64,000 bases of DNA from NCBI GenBank assembly GCA_910587145.1, contig CAJUMH010000003.1:57964-121963 (forward strand), given 5' to 3'. The DNA comes from an uncultured Ruthenibacterium sp. (GTDB lineage: Bacteria > Bacillota > Clostridia > Oscillospirales > Ruminococcaceae). The position numbers and the translations under genes are program-made. Shown here piece by piece: positions 10,891 to 19,551 of this stretch; within the stretch, counting starts at the first letter, position 1, and each line of letters opens with the position of its first letter. The notes beneath the pieces are model-generated. The model saw nothing but the letters and a program-made list of their open reading frames with translations. It had not been told where the DNA came from and ran no database searches.

Positions 10891-11733
10891 ATGAAACAAA
10901 AAAACGGCGTTTGGCTGCTGGCAACGGCGGCGGTGCTGTGCAGCATCGGCGGTGTGTGCATCCGGGGCATTCCGTGGACGCCGCTGTCCATCAACGGCGC
11001 GCGCAACGCCATTGCGGCGTGCGTTACGGCGGCTTTTCTGGCGCGCCGCCGCCACCGCCTGCGCTGGAACAGCGCGGTCGCCTGCGGCGCGCTGAGCCTT
11101 GCGCTTACCACAAACCTGTATGTTTTTTCCACAAAGCTTGCCGGCGCGGCAAACGCCATTTTGCTGATGTACACCGCGCCCGTTTTTGTGCTGCTGTATC
11201 TTTGGGCCGCGAAGGGGCAGCGCCCGCCGCGCGCCGCCGTGGCCGCGTGCGCGCTGGTATTTGCGGGCATTGGCTGCTTTGTGGCAGACGGCCTTGCGGC
11301 AGGCACGCTTTTGGGCAATGCGCTGGGCCTTGCGAGCGGCGTCTCCTACGCGGGCGTGTTTCTGGTAAATACCGAGCCGGACGGAGACGCGTGGTCGGCC
11401 TATTTCTTCGGCCAGGCGGCCGGCGCGCTCACCGGCCTGCCATTTTTGTTTGCCGAGACGGATTTTTCCCTTGTGCCCGTGGCGTGCGTGCTGGCGCTGG
11501 GCACATTCCAGCTGGGCCTTTCTTATGTATTGATGGCAAAGGGCCTTGCGTGCACGCCGCCCGTGACGGCCAGCCTTGTTACGGCCATCGAGCCGCTGCT
11601 CACGCCCGTTTGGGTATGGCTGATCTACGGCGAAGGGCTTTCGGGCTTTGCGCTCGCGGGGGCGGCGCTGGTGCTGTGCAGCGTGGTATGGTACAATGCC
11701 AGAGAGGCGCGGCCCGATCGCAGCAGCTCATAG
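10891..11733 (+). CDS. EamA/DMT-family transporter
   Basis: 280 aa with about ten hydrophobic helices arranged as two EamA repeats. The second repeat has LALGTFQLGLSYVLMAKGL and the characteristic TASLVTAIEPLLTPVWVWLIYGE near residues 225-250. The ATG at 10891 is preceded by GGGGAGGG at 10876-10883. DMT carriers of this type export small metabolites such as amino acids; the substrate is not predictable here. The gene is monocistronic: its stop is followed by a hairpin, and the next gene converges on it. Confidence 0.85.
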   Translation: MKQKNGVWLLATAAVLCSIGGVCIRGIPWTPLSINGARNAIAACVTAAFLARRRHRLRWNSAVACGALSLALTTNLYVFSTKLAGAANAILLMYTAPVFVLLYLWAAKGQRPPRAAVAACALVFAGIGCFVADGLAAGTLLGNALGLASGVSYAGVFLVNTEPDGDAWSAYFFGQAAGALTGLPFLFAETDFSLVPVACVLALGTFQLGLSYVLMAKGLACTPPVTASLVTAIEPLLTPVWVWLIYGEGLSGFALAGAALVLCSVVWYNAREARPDRSSS

Positions 11734-11776
11734 AGAATTTTAAACAGGCGGCTGTCTGCCAACCGAATCGCCTTCC

Positions 11777-11812
11777 GGGCGGGCGCATAAAATGCTGCGT
11801 CCGCCCTGTTTT
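11777..11812 (+). terminator. Intrinsic terminator of the EamA gene
   Basis: An 11-bp stem with one G-T pair, GGGCGGGCGCA (11777-11787) against TGCGTCCGCCC (11796-11806), is followed by TGTTTT. Confidence 0.75.
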
Positions 11813-11909
11813 GCCGCGGCAAAGCCGGTTTTCCGCCCACGCCCGCTCTGCAGCGGTTCCCCCGCTCCACCCGGGGAGAAAAACGGGAAAATCCGTGTGC
11901 CGCCGGCCC

Positions 11910-12485
11910 CTACAGCCCCGCCACGCCCTTGGCGATCATATTTTCCATAATGGCCGCCATATTGCGCGGGGACATGGGCTGGGGCTGCTCCAGCCAGTAT
12001 TGCAGCATGCCGATGCAGCCCGACACAATAAACGCATAGGCGTAGTCCGCGCCGCACCCCTGTGTGCGCAGCTGCGCGCCCCACGCATCAAACACGCGCT
12101 GGTGCACAATGTTTTTTACTTTTTCCACAAAGGCGAGATCTCCGCTGTGGCACAGCAGCACGCGGCACAAATCTTCGTTTTCTGCCAAAAGCTCCAGCAT
12201 ACTGCGCATGGCGGGGCTGGGCGCAGCACTGTTCAGCACGGTTTCGGGTGTCAAAACCCCCAGCATGCGCTCAAATTCCACCAAAAGCTCGTCTTCAATG
12301 CTGTGCAGCAGCTGCGCAACATCCGTATAGTGCAGATAGAACGTGCCGCGGTTGATATCGCACGCCTCACACAGCTCCTTTACCGTAATATCCTGCACGC
12401 TTTTTTCGCGCATCAGGCCGATCAGGCCCTGCCGCAGCAGCGCGCGCGTTTTGCGCACCCGGCGGTCGGCGAGGTTTTCCGGCAT
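11910..12485 (-). CDS. TetR/AcrR-family transcriptional regulator
   Basis: 191 aa. The N-terminal HTH is RVRKTRALLRQGLIGLMREK followed by ITVKELCEACDINRGTFYLHY (residues about 10-55), typical of TetR proteins. The C-terminal half, helical with two Cys (LCRVLLCHSG), would bind the inducer. ATG 12485 has GGAGG seven bases upstream; earlier in-frame starts run into a non-coding AT-rich region. It is divergent from the ABC ATPase/permease pair and most probably represses that pair and itself through the palindromes at 12603-12695. Confidence 0.9.
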   Translation of the reverse strand: MPENLADRRVRKTRALLRQGLIGLMREKSVQDITVKELCEACDINRGTFYLHYTDVAQLLHSIEDELLVEFERMLGVLTPETVLNSAAPSPAMRSMLELLAENEDLCRVLLCHSGDLAFVEKVKNIVHQRVFDAWGAQLRTQGCGADYAYAFIVSGCIGMLQYWLEQPQPMSPRNMAAIMENMIAKGVAGL

Positions 12486-12602
12486 AGTGGTTCCTCCGTT
12501 GCACGGAATTGACCCGGCGGGCGCAAAAGCCCGCCTTTTCGCATTCGGAATGTGCGGCGCCGCAGCGATTTTTGGGGGAATTCCGTTTTCAAAAAATTTG
12601 CA

Positions 12603-12638
12603 AAAAATAGACATTTTTTCGGAAGAATGTCTATTTTT
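12603..12638. promoter_or_regulatory. 13-bp perfect inverted repeat, candidate operator
   Basis: AAAAATAGACATT (12603-12615) and AATGTCTATTTTT (12626-12638) are separated by ten bases. It sits between the divergent TetR and ABC genes, upstream of the promoter palindrome. Either TetR binding or a hairpin in the tetR leader is possible. Confidence 0.55.
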
Positions 12639-12662
12639 CCACACAAAATCGTACTTTGACGA

Positions 12663-12695
12663 TTGCGCGTTCCCGATATTTCTATTATAATAGAA
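12663..12695 (+). promoter_or_regulatory. Promoter of the ABC operon with palindromic -10
   Basis: TTGCGC (12663-12668), a 17-base spacer and TATAAT (12686-12691). The -10 lies inside TTCTATTATAATAGAA (12680-12695), a perfect 16-bp palindrome, so a TATAAT also reads leftward toward tetR. A repressor bound here would block both directions. The remaining 140 bases to the ATPase gene contain nothing else recognised. Confidence 0.55.
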
Positions 12696-12838
12696 TAGAT
12701 TTCGATAATCAACAGTGCGTCTATTAAAGAACATTCCGTTCAGCATGGAACGGCGAACCGGCAAAGCCTCCGCAGCGCTGCGAACGGGCGGCGCTGCCGG
12801 CGGCTTTGGCACGGTGCGAACGGAAAAGGAGCGTTATT

Positions 12839-13552
12839 TTGGAGCATACGGAGCATTTTGTCATCTTCGACAATGTCTGCAAATATTACCGGATGGGAGA
12901 AACGCGCATCGCGGCGGCCGACCATGTGGTGTTCCACATCGACAAAGGGGAATTCTGCATCATCGTGGGGCCGTCCGGCGCGGGCAAAACCACGGTGCTG
13001 AACATGCTGGGCGGCATGGATACCTGCGACGAGGGCCATATCTGGCTGGACGGCAACGAGGTGAGCGCTTACAGCCAAAAGCAGCTGACGGAATACCGCC
13101 GGTACGATGTGGGCTTTGTGTTCCAGTTTTACAATTTGGTGCAGAACCTGACGGCGCTGGAAAATGTGGAATTGGCCAGCGAGATCTGCCGCCAGCCGCT
13201 GCCTGCCGCCGATACGCTGCGGCAGGTGGGGCTCGAGCACCGCATGGGCAATTTTCCGGCGCAGCTTTCGGGCGGCGAGCAGCAGCGTGTTTCCATCGCG
13301 CGGGCGCTGGCCAAAAACCCAAAGATCTTATTGTGCGACGAGCCCACCGGCGCGCTCGATTACAAAACGGGCAAACAGGTGCTGGGCCTTTTACAGGATA
13401 CCTGCCGCCGCACGGGGCGCACCGTCATCGTCATCACGCACAATTCGGCGCTTACGGCCATGGCCGACCGCGTAATCCGAATTAAGAGCGGGCAGGCCGT
13501 GTCGAACGAGGTAAACCCCCATCCCACTCCGGTGGAAGAGATCGAATGGTGA
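12839..13552 (+). CDS. ABC transporter ATP-binding protein (MacB/LolD type)
   Basis: 237 aa. Walker A GPSGAGKTTVLNML, Q-loop FVFQFYNLVQNLTALENV, signature LSGGEQQRVSIARAL, Walker B ILLCDEPTGALD and switch His in VIVITHNSAL are all intact. I place the start at TTG 12839, which has AAGGAG seven bases upstream; an earlier TTG at 12806 lacks a site. ATPases of this subfamily pair with FtsX-type permeases, and the permease gene starts eight bases after this stop. Together they would form an MacB-like mechanotransmission machine or exporter. Confidence 0.93.
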   Translation: MEHTEHFVIFDNVCKYYRMGETRIAAADHVVFHIDKGEFCIIVGPSGAGKTTVLNMLGGMDTCDEGHIWLDGNEVSAYSQKQLTEYRRYDVGFVFQFYNLVQNLTALENVELASEICRQPLPAADTLRQVGLEHRMGNFPAQLSGGEQQRVSIARALAKNPKILLCDEPTGALDYKTGKQVLGLLQDTCRRTGRTVIVITHNSALTAMADRVIRIKSGQAVSNEVNPHPTPVEEIEW

Positions 13553-13559
13553 CGCGCCC

Positions 13560-16500
13560 GTGAAAAAGACGTACCGAAAAATCATCCTGCGCACCATGAA
13601 GGGCACGTTCAGCCGCTTCGCCGCCATCGCCGCCATTGTGGCGCTGGGCGTGGCGCTGCTGTCGGGCCTGTTTGCCACGCCCAAAAATATGCGCGCCGCC
13701 ATCGACGGCTATGCCGACCGCCAGCACCTGCACGATCTGCGCATCGTCAGCCCGCTGGGCCTTACGCAGGAGGATGCCGCCGCCATTGCGGCCGTGGAGG
13801 GCGTGGAAGAGGTGATGCCCGCCTACTTTACGGATATGTTTATGGATGCGGGCGAAACCAAAAATATCATTACGCGCATCCACAGCCTGCCCACAGAGCA
13901 GATCGAGGAGCGCGAGCCCAAGGGCTATCTGAACCGGCTGGACGTGATTGAGGGCCGCCTGCCCATCCGCCCGGCCGAGTGCGTGCTGGTGGAGGGGAAT
14001 GTTCTTGACGGCGCGGGCGATCTGGCCGTGGGGGGCATTGTGCGTGTCTCGGCGTCGAACGGGAATGTGGAGGATACGCTGGCCGATACGGAGTACAAGA
14101 TCGTGGGCATCGTGCGCACCGCCTATTATTGCTCGGTAGATCGCGAAAGCGCAGCCATCGGCAACGGCACGGTGGCGCTGAAGATGTATGTGGGCGAGGA
14201 GAGCTTTTCGCAGGAGGCATACAGCGAGATTTTTGTTTCGGTACAGGGCGCTTCGGCGCTGGATGCCGCCGAACAGGAATACCGCGATGCCGTGGACGCG
14301 GTTTTGCAGCGCATCGAAAGCATCAGCGAGGCGCGCTGCCTTGCCCGTTATGAGGAGGTGCGGGAGCAGGCGCGCGAACAGCTGGACGATGCCCGCACCG
14401 AGCTGGCCGAGGCCGAGGCGGAAGCGGCCGAACAGCTGGACGACGCCGAGCGGCAGCTGGCTGACGGCCGTGCCGAGCTGGACGACGCAAAAGAAAAATT
14501 AGACGATGCGAAGGAGCAGATCGACAGCGGTGAGGCAGAGCTTGCCAGAAACCAGGAAACGCTGCCCGGCATGCTGACACAGCAGGCGCAGGAGCTGGCG
14601 GCGGGCAGGGCCGCCCTGGTGGAGGCCGAGGCGCAGATTGCCGAAAACGAACGGCTGCTGAATGACAGCCGCGCGCAGCTGGAGGCCGCAAAGCAGCTGG
14701 CGGCGCAAATGGAGCCAAGCATCGCCGAGGGAGAGGCACAGCTGGCGCGGCTGGAGGCCGCGCTGCCCGGCCTGCGCGAGAGCGCCGCCGAGGCGCAGGA
14801 GGTGTACGACGCGGCCGCCGCGCGGTACAGAATAGACGAAAAACAGCAGCAGCTGGAAACCGCGCAGGCCGATCTGGACGCAAAGGAGCAGCAGGTGCGC
14901 GAGGGCGTGGCCGCGGCCGGCTGCACGACGGAAGAGGAGTGGCTTGCCAACGACGAGGCCGCCGCAAAGCCGGTGATCGACGCACGTGATGAAGCGCGGA
15001 ACCGGCGGGACAGCGCGCAGGACGAGTACGACGCGGCGCGCATTGCCATGGCACCGGTGCAGTCGGAGCGCGATACGGCCAATAATCGGCTGGCGGCGGC
15101 CGAGGCCGCGCGCGATGCTTCGGCGGCCTCGCTGGCCGCCGCCCGCACACAGCTGGCCGACGCAAAGCGGCAGATTGCCGAGGGCGAGCGGCAGTTGGCC
15201 GCCGCCAAAAAACAGGTGCTGGAAGCAGAAAAACAAATTGCCGCCGGCGAAATGTCGCTGAGCCTCGCGCCGGATCTTGCGCGCCTGCAAATGGAGCTGG
15301 CGCGCGCGCAGCTGGATTCTGCGCAGCTGCAGTACGAGGACGGCCTTGCCGAATACGAGGACGGCGAGGCCGAATGGGAGCGCGGCGAGGCCGAATTCAG
15401 GGAGCAGAAGCGTGATGTGCAGCAGCAGCTGGCCGATGCGAGGCAGGAGATCGCCGACGCGGAAAAGGCGCTGGCCGAGCTGGAGGTGCCCGAATGGTAC
15501 CGCTTCGACCGCGGCGATCATGTGAGCATCTCGTCCTTTTTATCCAATGTGGATAAGTTAGAGGCCATTACCACGGTGTTCCCCGTGTTCTTTTTCCTGG
15601 TGGCGGCGCTGGTGGCGCTTACCACCATGACGCGCATGGTGGAGGAGGAACGGCTGCAGATCGGCACCCTGAAGGCGCTGGGCTACGAGCGCGGGCAGAT
15701 CATGTTCAAATACCTGCTGTACGCATGGGTGGCCACGCTGGCGGGCGGCGCGGCGGGCGCCGCGATTGGTTTTACGGCGCTGCCTGTCGTACTCTGGAAC
15801 GCCTACGGCACCATGTATACGGTGCCGGATTTTCCGTGCCCGTTCCATCCGGGCATCTGCGCGGCGGCCGTGGGCGCGGCGCTGGTGTGCACCAGCCTTG
15901 CCACGCTGAGCGCCTGCGGCCAAACGCTGCGCGAGTGGGCGGCGCAGCTGCTGCTGCCCAAGGCCCCAAAAGCCGGCAAGCGCATTTTCCTCGAACGCAT
16001 CACGCCGATTTGGCGGCGCATGAAATTTACGCACAAGGTAACGGCGCGCAACCTGCTGCGCTACAAAAAGCGCTTTTTTATGACGGTAGTAGGCGTGGCG
16101 GGCTGCACGGCGCTGCTGGTTACGGGCTTTGGCCTGAACGATTCCATCGGGGACATTGTGGCAAAGCAGTACGGGGAGATCTTTACCTATGATCTGATGC
16201 TGATGCTGAGCAAGGAATCGGCGCTGGAAAACGAGACGCTTTTGTCGCGGATGAACGACCCGGAAATGATCCGCGGCTGGATGAGCGTGCGGCAGGAGCG
16301 CAGCGAGCCGGAGATCGACGGCAAAAAGCTGGGCGTGTATCTGTTTGTGTCGGAGGATGCTTCGCGGCTGCCCGCCTTTGTCGATCTGCACGAGCGCGCC
16401 ACCGGCGCGCCGGTGCGGCTGACAGAGGACGGTATCATCGTTACCGAAAAATTCTGCGAGCAGGCCGGGCTTTCCGCGGGCGATACGGTAACGCTGGAAA

Positions 16501-17162
16501 ACACGGACGGCAAACTCGGCGCGTTCACCATCGCGGGCATTGCGGAAAATTATGTGGAAAACTTTGCCTACATTACGCCCGAGCAGTACGCCGCCGCCTA
16601 CGGCAAGGCCGCGCGCCCCAATTCGGTGGTGGGCCTTCTGGCCGACGGCGCCGAGAGCGGCAACGAGGCGTTTGCGGCCGCGCTGCTGGATGTGGACGGC
16701 GTTGCGGGGATCACATGGTCGAAGGATATGCGCAGCGCGCTGGACGACACCATCGCCAGCATCAACATCGTGATATATGTGATCATTCTGTTCGCGGGCT
16801 CGCTGGCATTTGTGGTGCTGTACAACCTGATGAACATCAACATCACCGAGCGCGTGAAGGAGATCGCCACCATCAAGGTGCTGGGCTTCTACGACCGGGA
16901 GGTTTCGGCCTATGTTGCGCGCGAATCGAACGTGCTGGCCGTCATCGGCATGGCGGTAGGGCTGGTGCTGGGCGTTTTTCTGCATACATTTATTATGCGC
17001 ACGGTGGAGGTTGACCTTGTAATGTTCGGCCGCGAGATCAAGCCGCTGAGCTTTGTATATTCCGCGGTGCTTACCATCGTATTTTCGATGGCGGTGGATG
17101 TGTGGATGCGCCGCAAGCTGCGCAATATCAGCATGGTGGAAAGCATGAAGGCGCCGGAGTAA
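13560..17162 (+). CDS. Giant FtsX-type ABC permease with long coiled coil
   Basis: 1200 aa. An N-terminal helix (about 15-40, FAAIAAIVALGVALLSGLF) is followed by a MacB-like periplasmic-type domain (about 45-250), then about 370 residues (265-645) of heptad-rich coiled coil full of AEAEAEA, QLADA and ELDDAK runs. The first FtsX domain lies at about 675-800 (VALTTMTRMVEEERLQIGTLKALGYERGQIM), a second external domain at 860-1050, and a second FtsX domain at 1060-1200 (NITERVKEIATIKVLGFYDREV). The GTG start lies 7 bases after the ATPase stop without a strong site, which suggests coupling. The substrate is unknown; similar long coiled-coil permeases are frequent in gut Clostridia. A protein of this kind could reach across the thick wall. 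Confidence 0.88.
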   Translation: MKKTYRKIILRTMKGTFSRFAAIAAIVALGVALLSGLFATPKNMRAAIDGYADRQHLHDLRIVSPLGLTQEDAAAIAAVEGVEEVMPAYFTDMFMDAGETKNIITRIHSLPTEQIEEREPKGYLNRLDVIEGRLPIRPAECVLVEGNVLDGAGDLAVGGIVRVSASNGNVEDTLADTEYKIVGIVRTAYYCSVDRESAAIGNGTVALKMYVGEESFSQEAYSEIFVSVQGASALDAAEQEYRDAVDAVLQRIESISEARCLARYEEVREQAREQLDDARTELAEAEAEAAEQLDDAERQLADGRAELDDAKEKLDDAKEQIDSGEAELARNQETLPGMLTQQAQELAAGRAALVEAEAQIAENERLLNDSRAQLEAAKQLAAQMEPSIAEGEAQLARLEAALPGLRESAAEAQEVYDAAAARYRIDEKQQQLETAQADLDAKEQQVREGVAAAGCTTEEEWLANDEAAAKPVIDARDEARNRRDSAQDEYDAARIAMAPVQSERDTANNRLAAAEAARDASAASLAAARTQLADAKRQIAEGERQLAAAKKQVLEAEKQIAAGEMSLSLAPDLARLQMELARAQLDSAQLQYEDGLAEYEDGEAEWERGEAEFREQKRDVQQQLADARQEIADAEKALAELEVPEWYRFDRGDHVSISSFLSNVDKLEAITTVFPVFFFLVAALVALTTMTRMVEEERLQIGTLKALGYERGQIMFKYLLYAWVATLAGGAAGAAIGFTALPVVLWNAYGTMYTVPDFPCPFHPGICAAAVGAALVCTSLATLSACGQTLREWAAQLLLPKAPKAGKRIFLERITPIWRRMKFTHKVTARNLLRYKKRFFMTVVGVAGCTALLVTGFGLNDSIGDIVAKQYGEIFTYDLMLMLSKESALENETLLSRMNDPEMIRGWMSVRQERSEPEIDGKKLGVYLFVSEDASRLPAFVDLHERATGAPVRLTEDGIIVTEKFCEQAGLSAGDTVTLENTDGKLGAFTIAGIAENYVENFAYITPEQYAAAYGKAARPNSVVGLLADGAESGNEAFAAALLDVDGVAGITWSKDMRSALDDTIASINIVIYVIILFAGSLAFVVLYNLMNINITERVKEIATIKVLGFYDREVSAYVARESNVLAVIGMAVGLVLGVFLHTFIMRTVEVDLVMFGREIKPLSFVYSAVLTIVFSMAVDVWMRRKLRNISMVESMKAPE

Positions 17163-17276
17163 GAAGCCTGCCGGAGCTTTGGCCGAAAGCCGGCGGCAGA
17201 CGGCGAGGGGGGCGGCCCTGCCGCAAACGAAAAACCGATTGCAATTTGCGCAGAGAATACCTGCGTAAAAAAGCAG

Positions 17277-17325
17277 AAGATCCGCATTTGTCAGGGCCGC
17301 TTTTGCCCGGACAGATGCGGATCTT
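17277..17325. terminator. Bidirectional terminator between convergent genes
   Basis: A 16-bp stem with one mismatch: AAGATCCGCATTTGTC (17277-17292) against GACAGATGCGGATCTT (17310-17325). The loop can add GGGC/GCCC pairs. It lies between the permease stop and the converging TVP38 gene. Confidence 0.75.
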
Positions 17326-17369
17326 TGCGCGCTTTTGCAAATTGCGGTTTTTTGTTCGGCACGCCCGTT

Positions 17370-18074
17370 CTATTCCTTCTCCGCCCGGCGAAGCCGCCCG
17401 CGCAGGGCGGCGAGGGCGGTGAGAATGCGCTCTTGGAACAAAACGCACAGCCCGGCGGCGATGCCGGTAACAATGGATACGGCAAGGCTCACCTTCCAAC
17501 TGCCCGCCGCAAACTGGCTGCCCACAAAGGTGCTGGTAAGAATGGACGGAATGCGGCCCACCGTGGCCAGCAGCAGAAACGCGAGGGGATTGAGCGGCAG
17601 AAACGGCCCCAGATAGATCAGCGCGTCCTTTGGGGTGCCGGGGATGAAGAACAGCAAAAATAAAAACAGCTTTACGTGCGCTTCGTCCCGCAGGAAACGG
17701 TATTTTGCGAGGGTCGCCGGATCGATGGCCCGCGCGCCCGCCGCGCGCACGCAATAATAGATGGCCATGGTGGAAATACCCACGCCCACAAGGCACAGCG
17801 CCAGCCCGCCCCAGGTGCCGTACAAAAGCCCCGCCATCAGCTCTACAGGCTCGCCGGGCAGAACCGCTACCACCACCTGCAAAATTTGCAGCCCCAAAAA
17901 CGCCAGCATGCCCGCAAAGCCACCGTCCCGCACATAGGCGATAAACGCGTCGCGGGCGTTCTGCCGTGTAAGAACTGCCCAGATCTCGTTTCGATAAGTA
18001 ATGCCCAGCACGGCCAGCGCAAGCAAAAGCGCCGCGCTGAGCGCCGTGCCCAGGGCTTTTTTCAGCTGTTTCAT
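17370..18074 (-). CDS. TVP38/TMEM64 (DedA-like) membrane protein
   Basis: 234 aa, about six hydrophobic segments. The family signatures are VLPGEPVELMAGLLYGTWGGLALCLVG with the conserved G-x-x-x-G region at about residues 72-100, and LFFIPGTPKDALIYLGPF at about 145-162, the reentrant-loop motif of the VTT domain. The start at 18074 is preceded by GAGGTG. Proteins of this superfamily are implicated in lipid scrambling or flipping (for example undecaprenyl phosphate recycling by DedA relatives), but the exact substrate for this branch is not known. Same direction as the VanY gene, 37 bases downstream of its stop would be expected in the reverse order; here it lies downstream of VanY by 37 bases. 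Confidence 0.85.
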   Translation of the reverse strand: MKQLKKALGTALSAALLLALAVLGITYRNEIWAVLTRQNARDAFIAYVRDGGFAGMLAFLGLQILQVVVAVLPGEPVELMAGLLYGTWGGLALCLVGVGISTMAIYYCVRAAGARAIDPATLAKYRFLRDEAHVKLFLFLLFFIPGTPKDALIYLGPFLPLNPLAFLLLATVGRIPSILTSTFVGSQFAAGSWKVSLAVSIVTGIAAGLCVLFQERILTALAALRGRLRRAEKE

Positions 18075-18111
18075 AGCATTGCACCTCGTTCCCCGTACGC
18101 CGGCCCGGCCG

Positions 18112-19395
18112 TTACCGGGCCGGCGCCTGCGCGGTAAAAAAGCCCGGCTCCGTAAGCGGGGCGCTGCCTGTGCCCGCGCCGCCGGTACTGCTTGCGCCCG
18201 CGCTGCCGCCGCCGCTTGCCGTGCCCGCGCCGCCGGTACTGCTTGCGCCTGCGCCGGGCTCGGCGGCCTGCGGGGAACTTCCTTTTTCTTTGTATTCTTC
18301 CAGGGTGCCGCCGGCCTGCATGATCGCGGCGGCCGCCTGCTTACCTACATAACGATAATGCCATGGTTCATACGTCACGCCTGTAATATTTTCTTTTCCG
18401 CGCGGATAGCGCAAAATAAACCCGTATTCGGCACAATGCTCAAACAGCCACGCAAATTCGGGGGTCTGTTCAAAATCTGCCGTCAGATCGCTGTGATGCG
18501 CGTACCAATCTGCCGAAACGAGATCGGCCGCAAGGCCGGTGTTGTGCTCCGAGGTGCCGGGGCGCGCCACCCACATGGCCGCCTGGCGCTCGGCCTCGGC
18601 CTGATCGAAGCCCTCGGCCAAAAAGGAATTCGTTTTGCGCAAAAACAGCGCCGACTGGCGTTCCACGCTGCGGTAGCTCGACACTAAGTAGAGCTTGCAG
18701 CCGGCGGCCTCGGCATCCGAAAGCAGTGCCTCCAGCTCGGGCGCGGCGCGCTTGTCGAACAGGCGCTCGTCATAGCCGCTAATGCGCGCCGTCTCTACGG
18801 TAAAGCCTTCCGGAAGGGGATTCTGCGCGTTGACAAGGCGCGTCATCCACGCATCGCCGTCCGCCGGGGCTGCGGCGGTAGCCGCAGCCGGGGCAGGATC
18901 GGAAAAAGAGGCGCCGGCGCCGTTTGCATTTACACCAGAGGAAGCGCCGGAACCAGAGGAAGCGCCGGAACCGGAGGAAGCGCCGGAACCGGAGGAAGCG
19001 CTGCCGCTTCCCATAGAGCCGCTGCCTGCCATATTGCCGGCAGAGCCGGAATTCATGCCGGGATCCGTGCCGTTCATCAAACTGCCGGAGCCGGAGGCCC
19101 CGCCGTTCATTCCGGCAGAAGCGCCGCCGTTTACGCCGCTGTTCATAGAGCCGGAGGCCCCGCCGTTCATTCCGGCAGAAGCGCCGCCGTTTACGCCGCC
19201 GCTTATAGAACTGGAGGCGCCGCTGTTCATAGAACCGGAGGCGCCGCCGGATACAGAACCCGACACGCCGTTATTCCGGCTGCCGGACGACGAGCCGGTG
19301 GTGGAGGAATTTCCCCTGCTGCCCCAGCAGCCGGAGAACAGCGCCGCAAGCAGCGCCAGCGATACAACAAAAACCAATGCTTTTTTCGGCAACAT
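18112..19395 (-). CDS. VanY-type D-Ala-D-Ala carboxypeptidase, repeat-rich lipoprotein
   Basis: 427 aa. The signal peptide ends in the lipobox FSGC with Cys23. Residues about 30-190 are a low-complexity Gly/Ser/Met/Asn linker encoded by tandem repeats. The catalytic VanY domain (about 210-380) has YDERLFDKRAAPELEALL, YLVSSYRSVERQ, the zinc motif GTSEHNTGLAADL and the second motif EPWHYRYVG. It would trim the terminal D-Ala of peptidoglycan stems at the outer face. A second repeat-rich Ala/Gly/Ser tail follows. ATG 19395 has GGGAG upstream. The linker probably spans the wall. The gene is not linked to van resistance genes, so a housekeeping role is more likely. Confidence 0.9.
   Translation of the reverse strand: MLPKKALVFVVSLALLAALFSGCWGSRGNSSTTGSSSGSRNNGVSGSVSGGASGSMNSGASSSISGGVNGGASAGMNGGASGSMNSGVNGGASAGMNGGASGSGSLMNGTDPGMNSGSAGNMAGSGSMGSGSASSGSGASSGSGASSGSGASSGVNANGAGASFSDPAPAAATAAAPADGDAWMTRLVNAQNPLPEGFTVETARISGYDERLFDKRAAPELEALLSDAEAAGCKLYLVSSYRSVERQSALFLRKTNSFLAEGFDQAEAERQAAMWVARPGTSEHNTGLAADLVSADWYAHHSDLTADFEQTPEFAWLFEHCAEYGFILRYPRGKENITGVTYEPWHYRYVGKQAAAAIMQAGGTLEEYKEKGSSPQAAEPGAGASSTGGAGTASGGGSAGASSTGGAGTGSAPLTEPGFFTAQAPAR
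18934..19005. repeat. 18-bp tandem repeat in the VanY linker
   Basis: Four copies of ACCAGAGGAAGCGCCGGA or its G variant, at 18934, 18952, 18970 and 18988. On the coding strand they give repeated Ser-Gly-Ala-Ser units. Confidence 0.85.
19088..19199. repeat. 60-bp period duplication in the VanY linker
   Basis: 52 bases at 19088-19139 recur identically at 19148-19199, encoding a Gly-Ala-Ser-Met-Asn block. Another pair of 28-base copies (18171-18198 and 18222-18249, period 51) lies near the 3' end of the gene. Identical copies suggest recent slippage or recombination. Confidence 0.85.
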
Positions 19396-19551
19396 ACAAA
19401 CTCCCTTTCGCCCGCCCGGGCACGCCGAAAGGGCAACCCGGAGCAACAGGCAAAGCGGCCGGAAGGAGGCCGCCGGCGGAATACATCGCACCGGGGCCGC
19501 TTCAAACGCTCGCGTTGCGGGGCATGTGCCAAAAAACAGCGCGCGGGAGGG

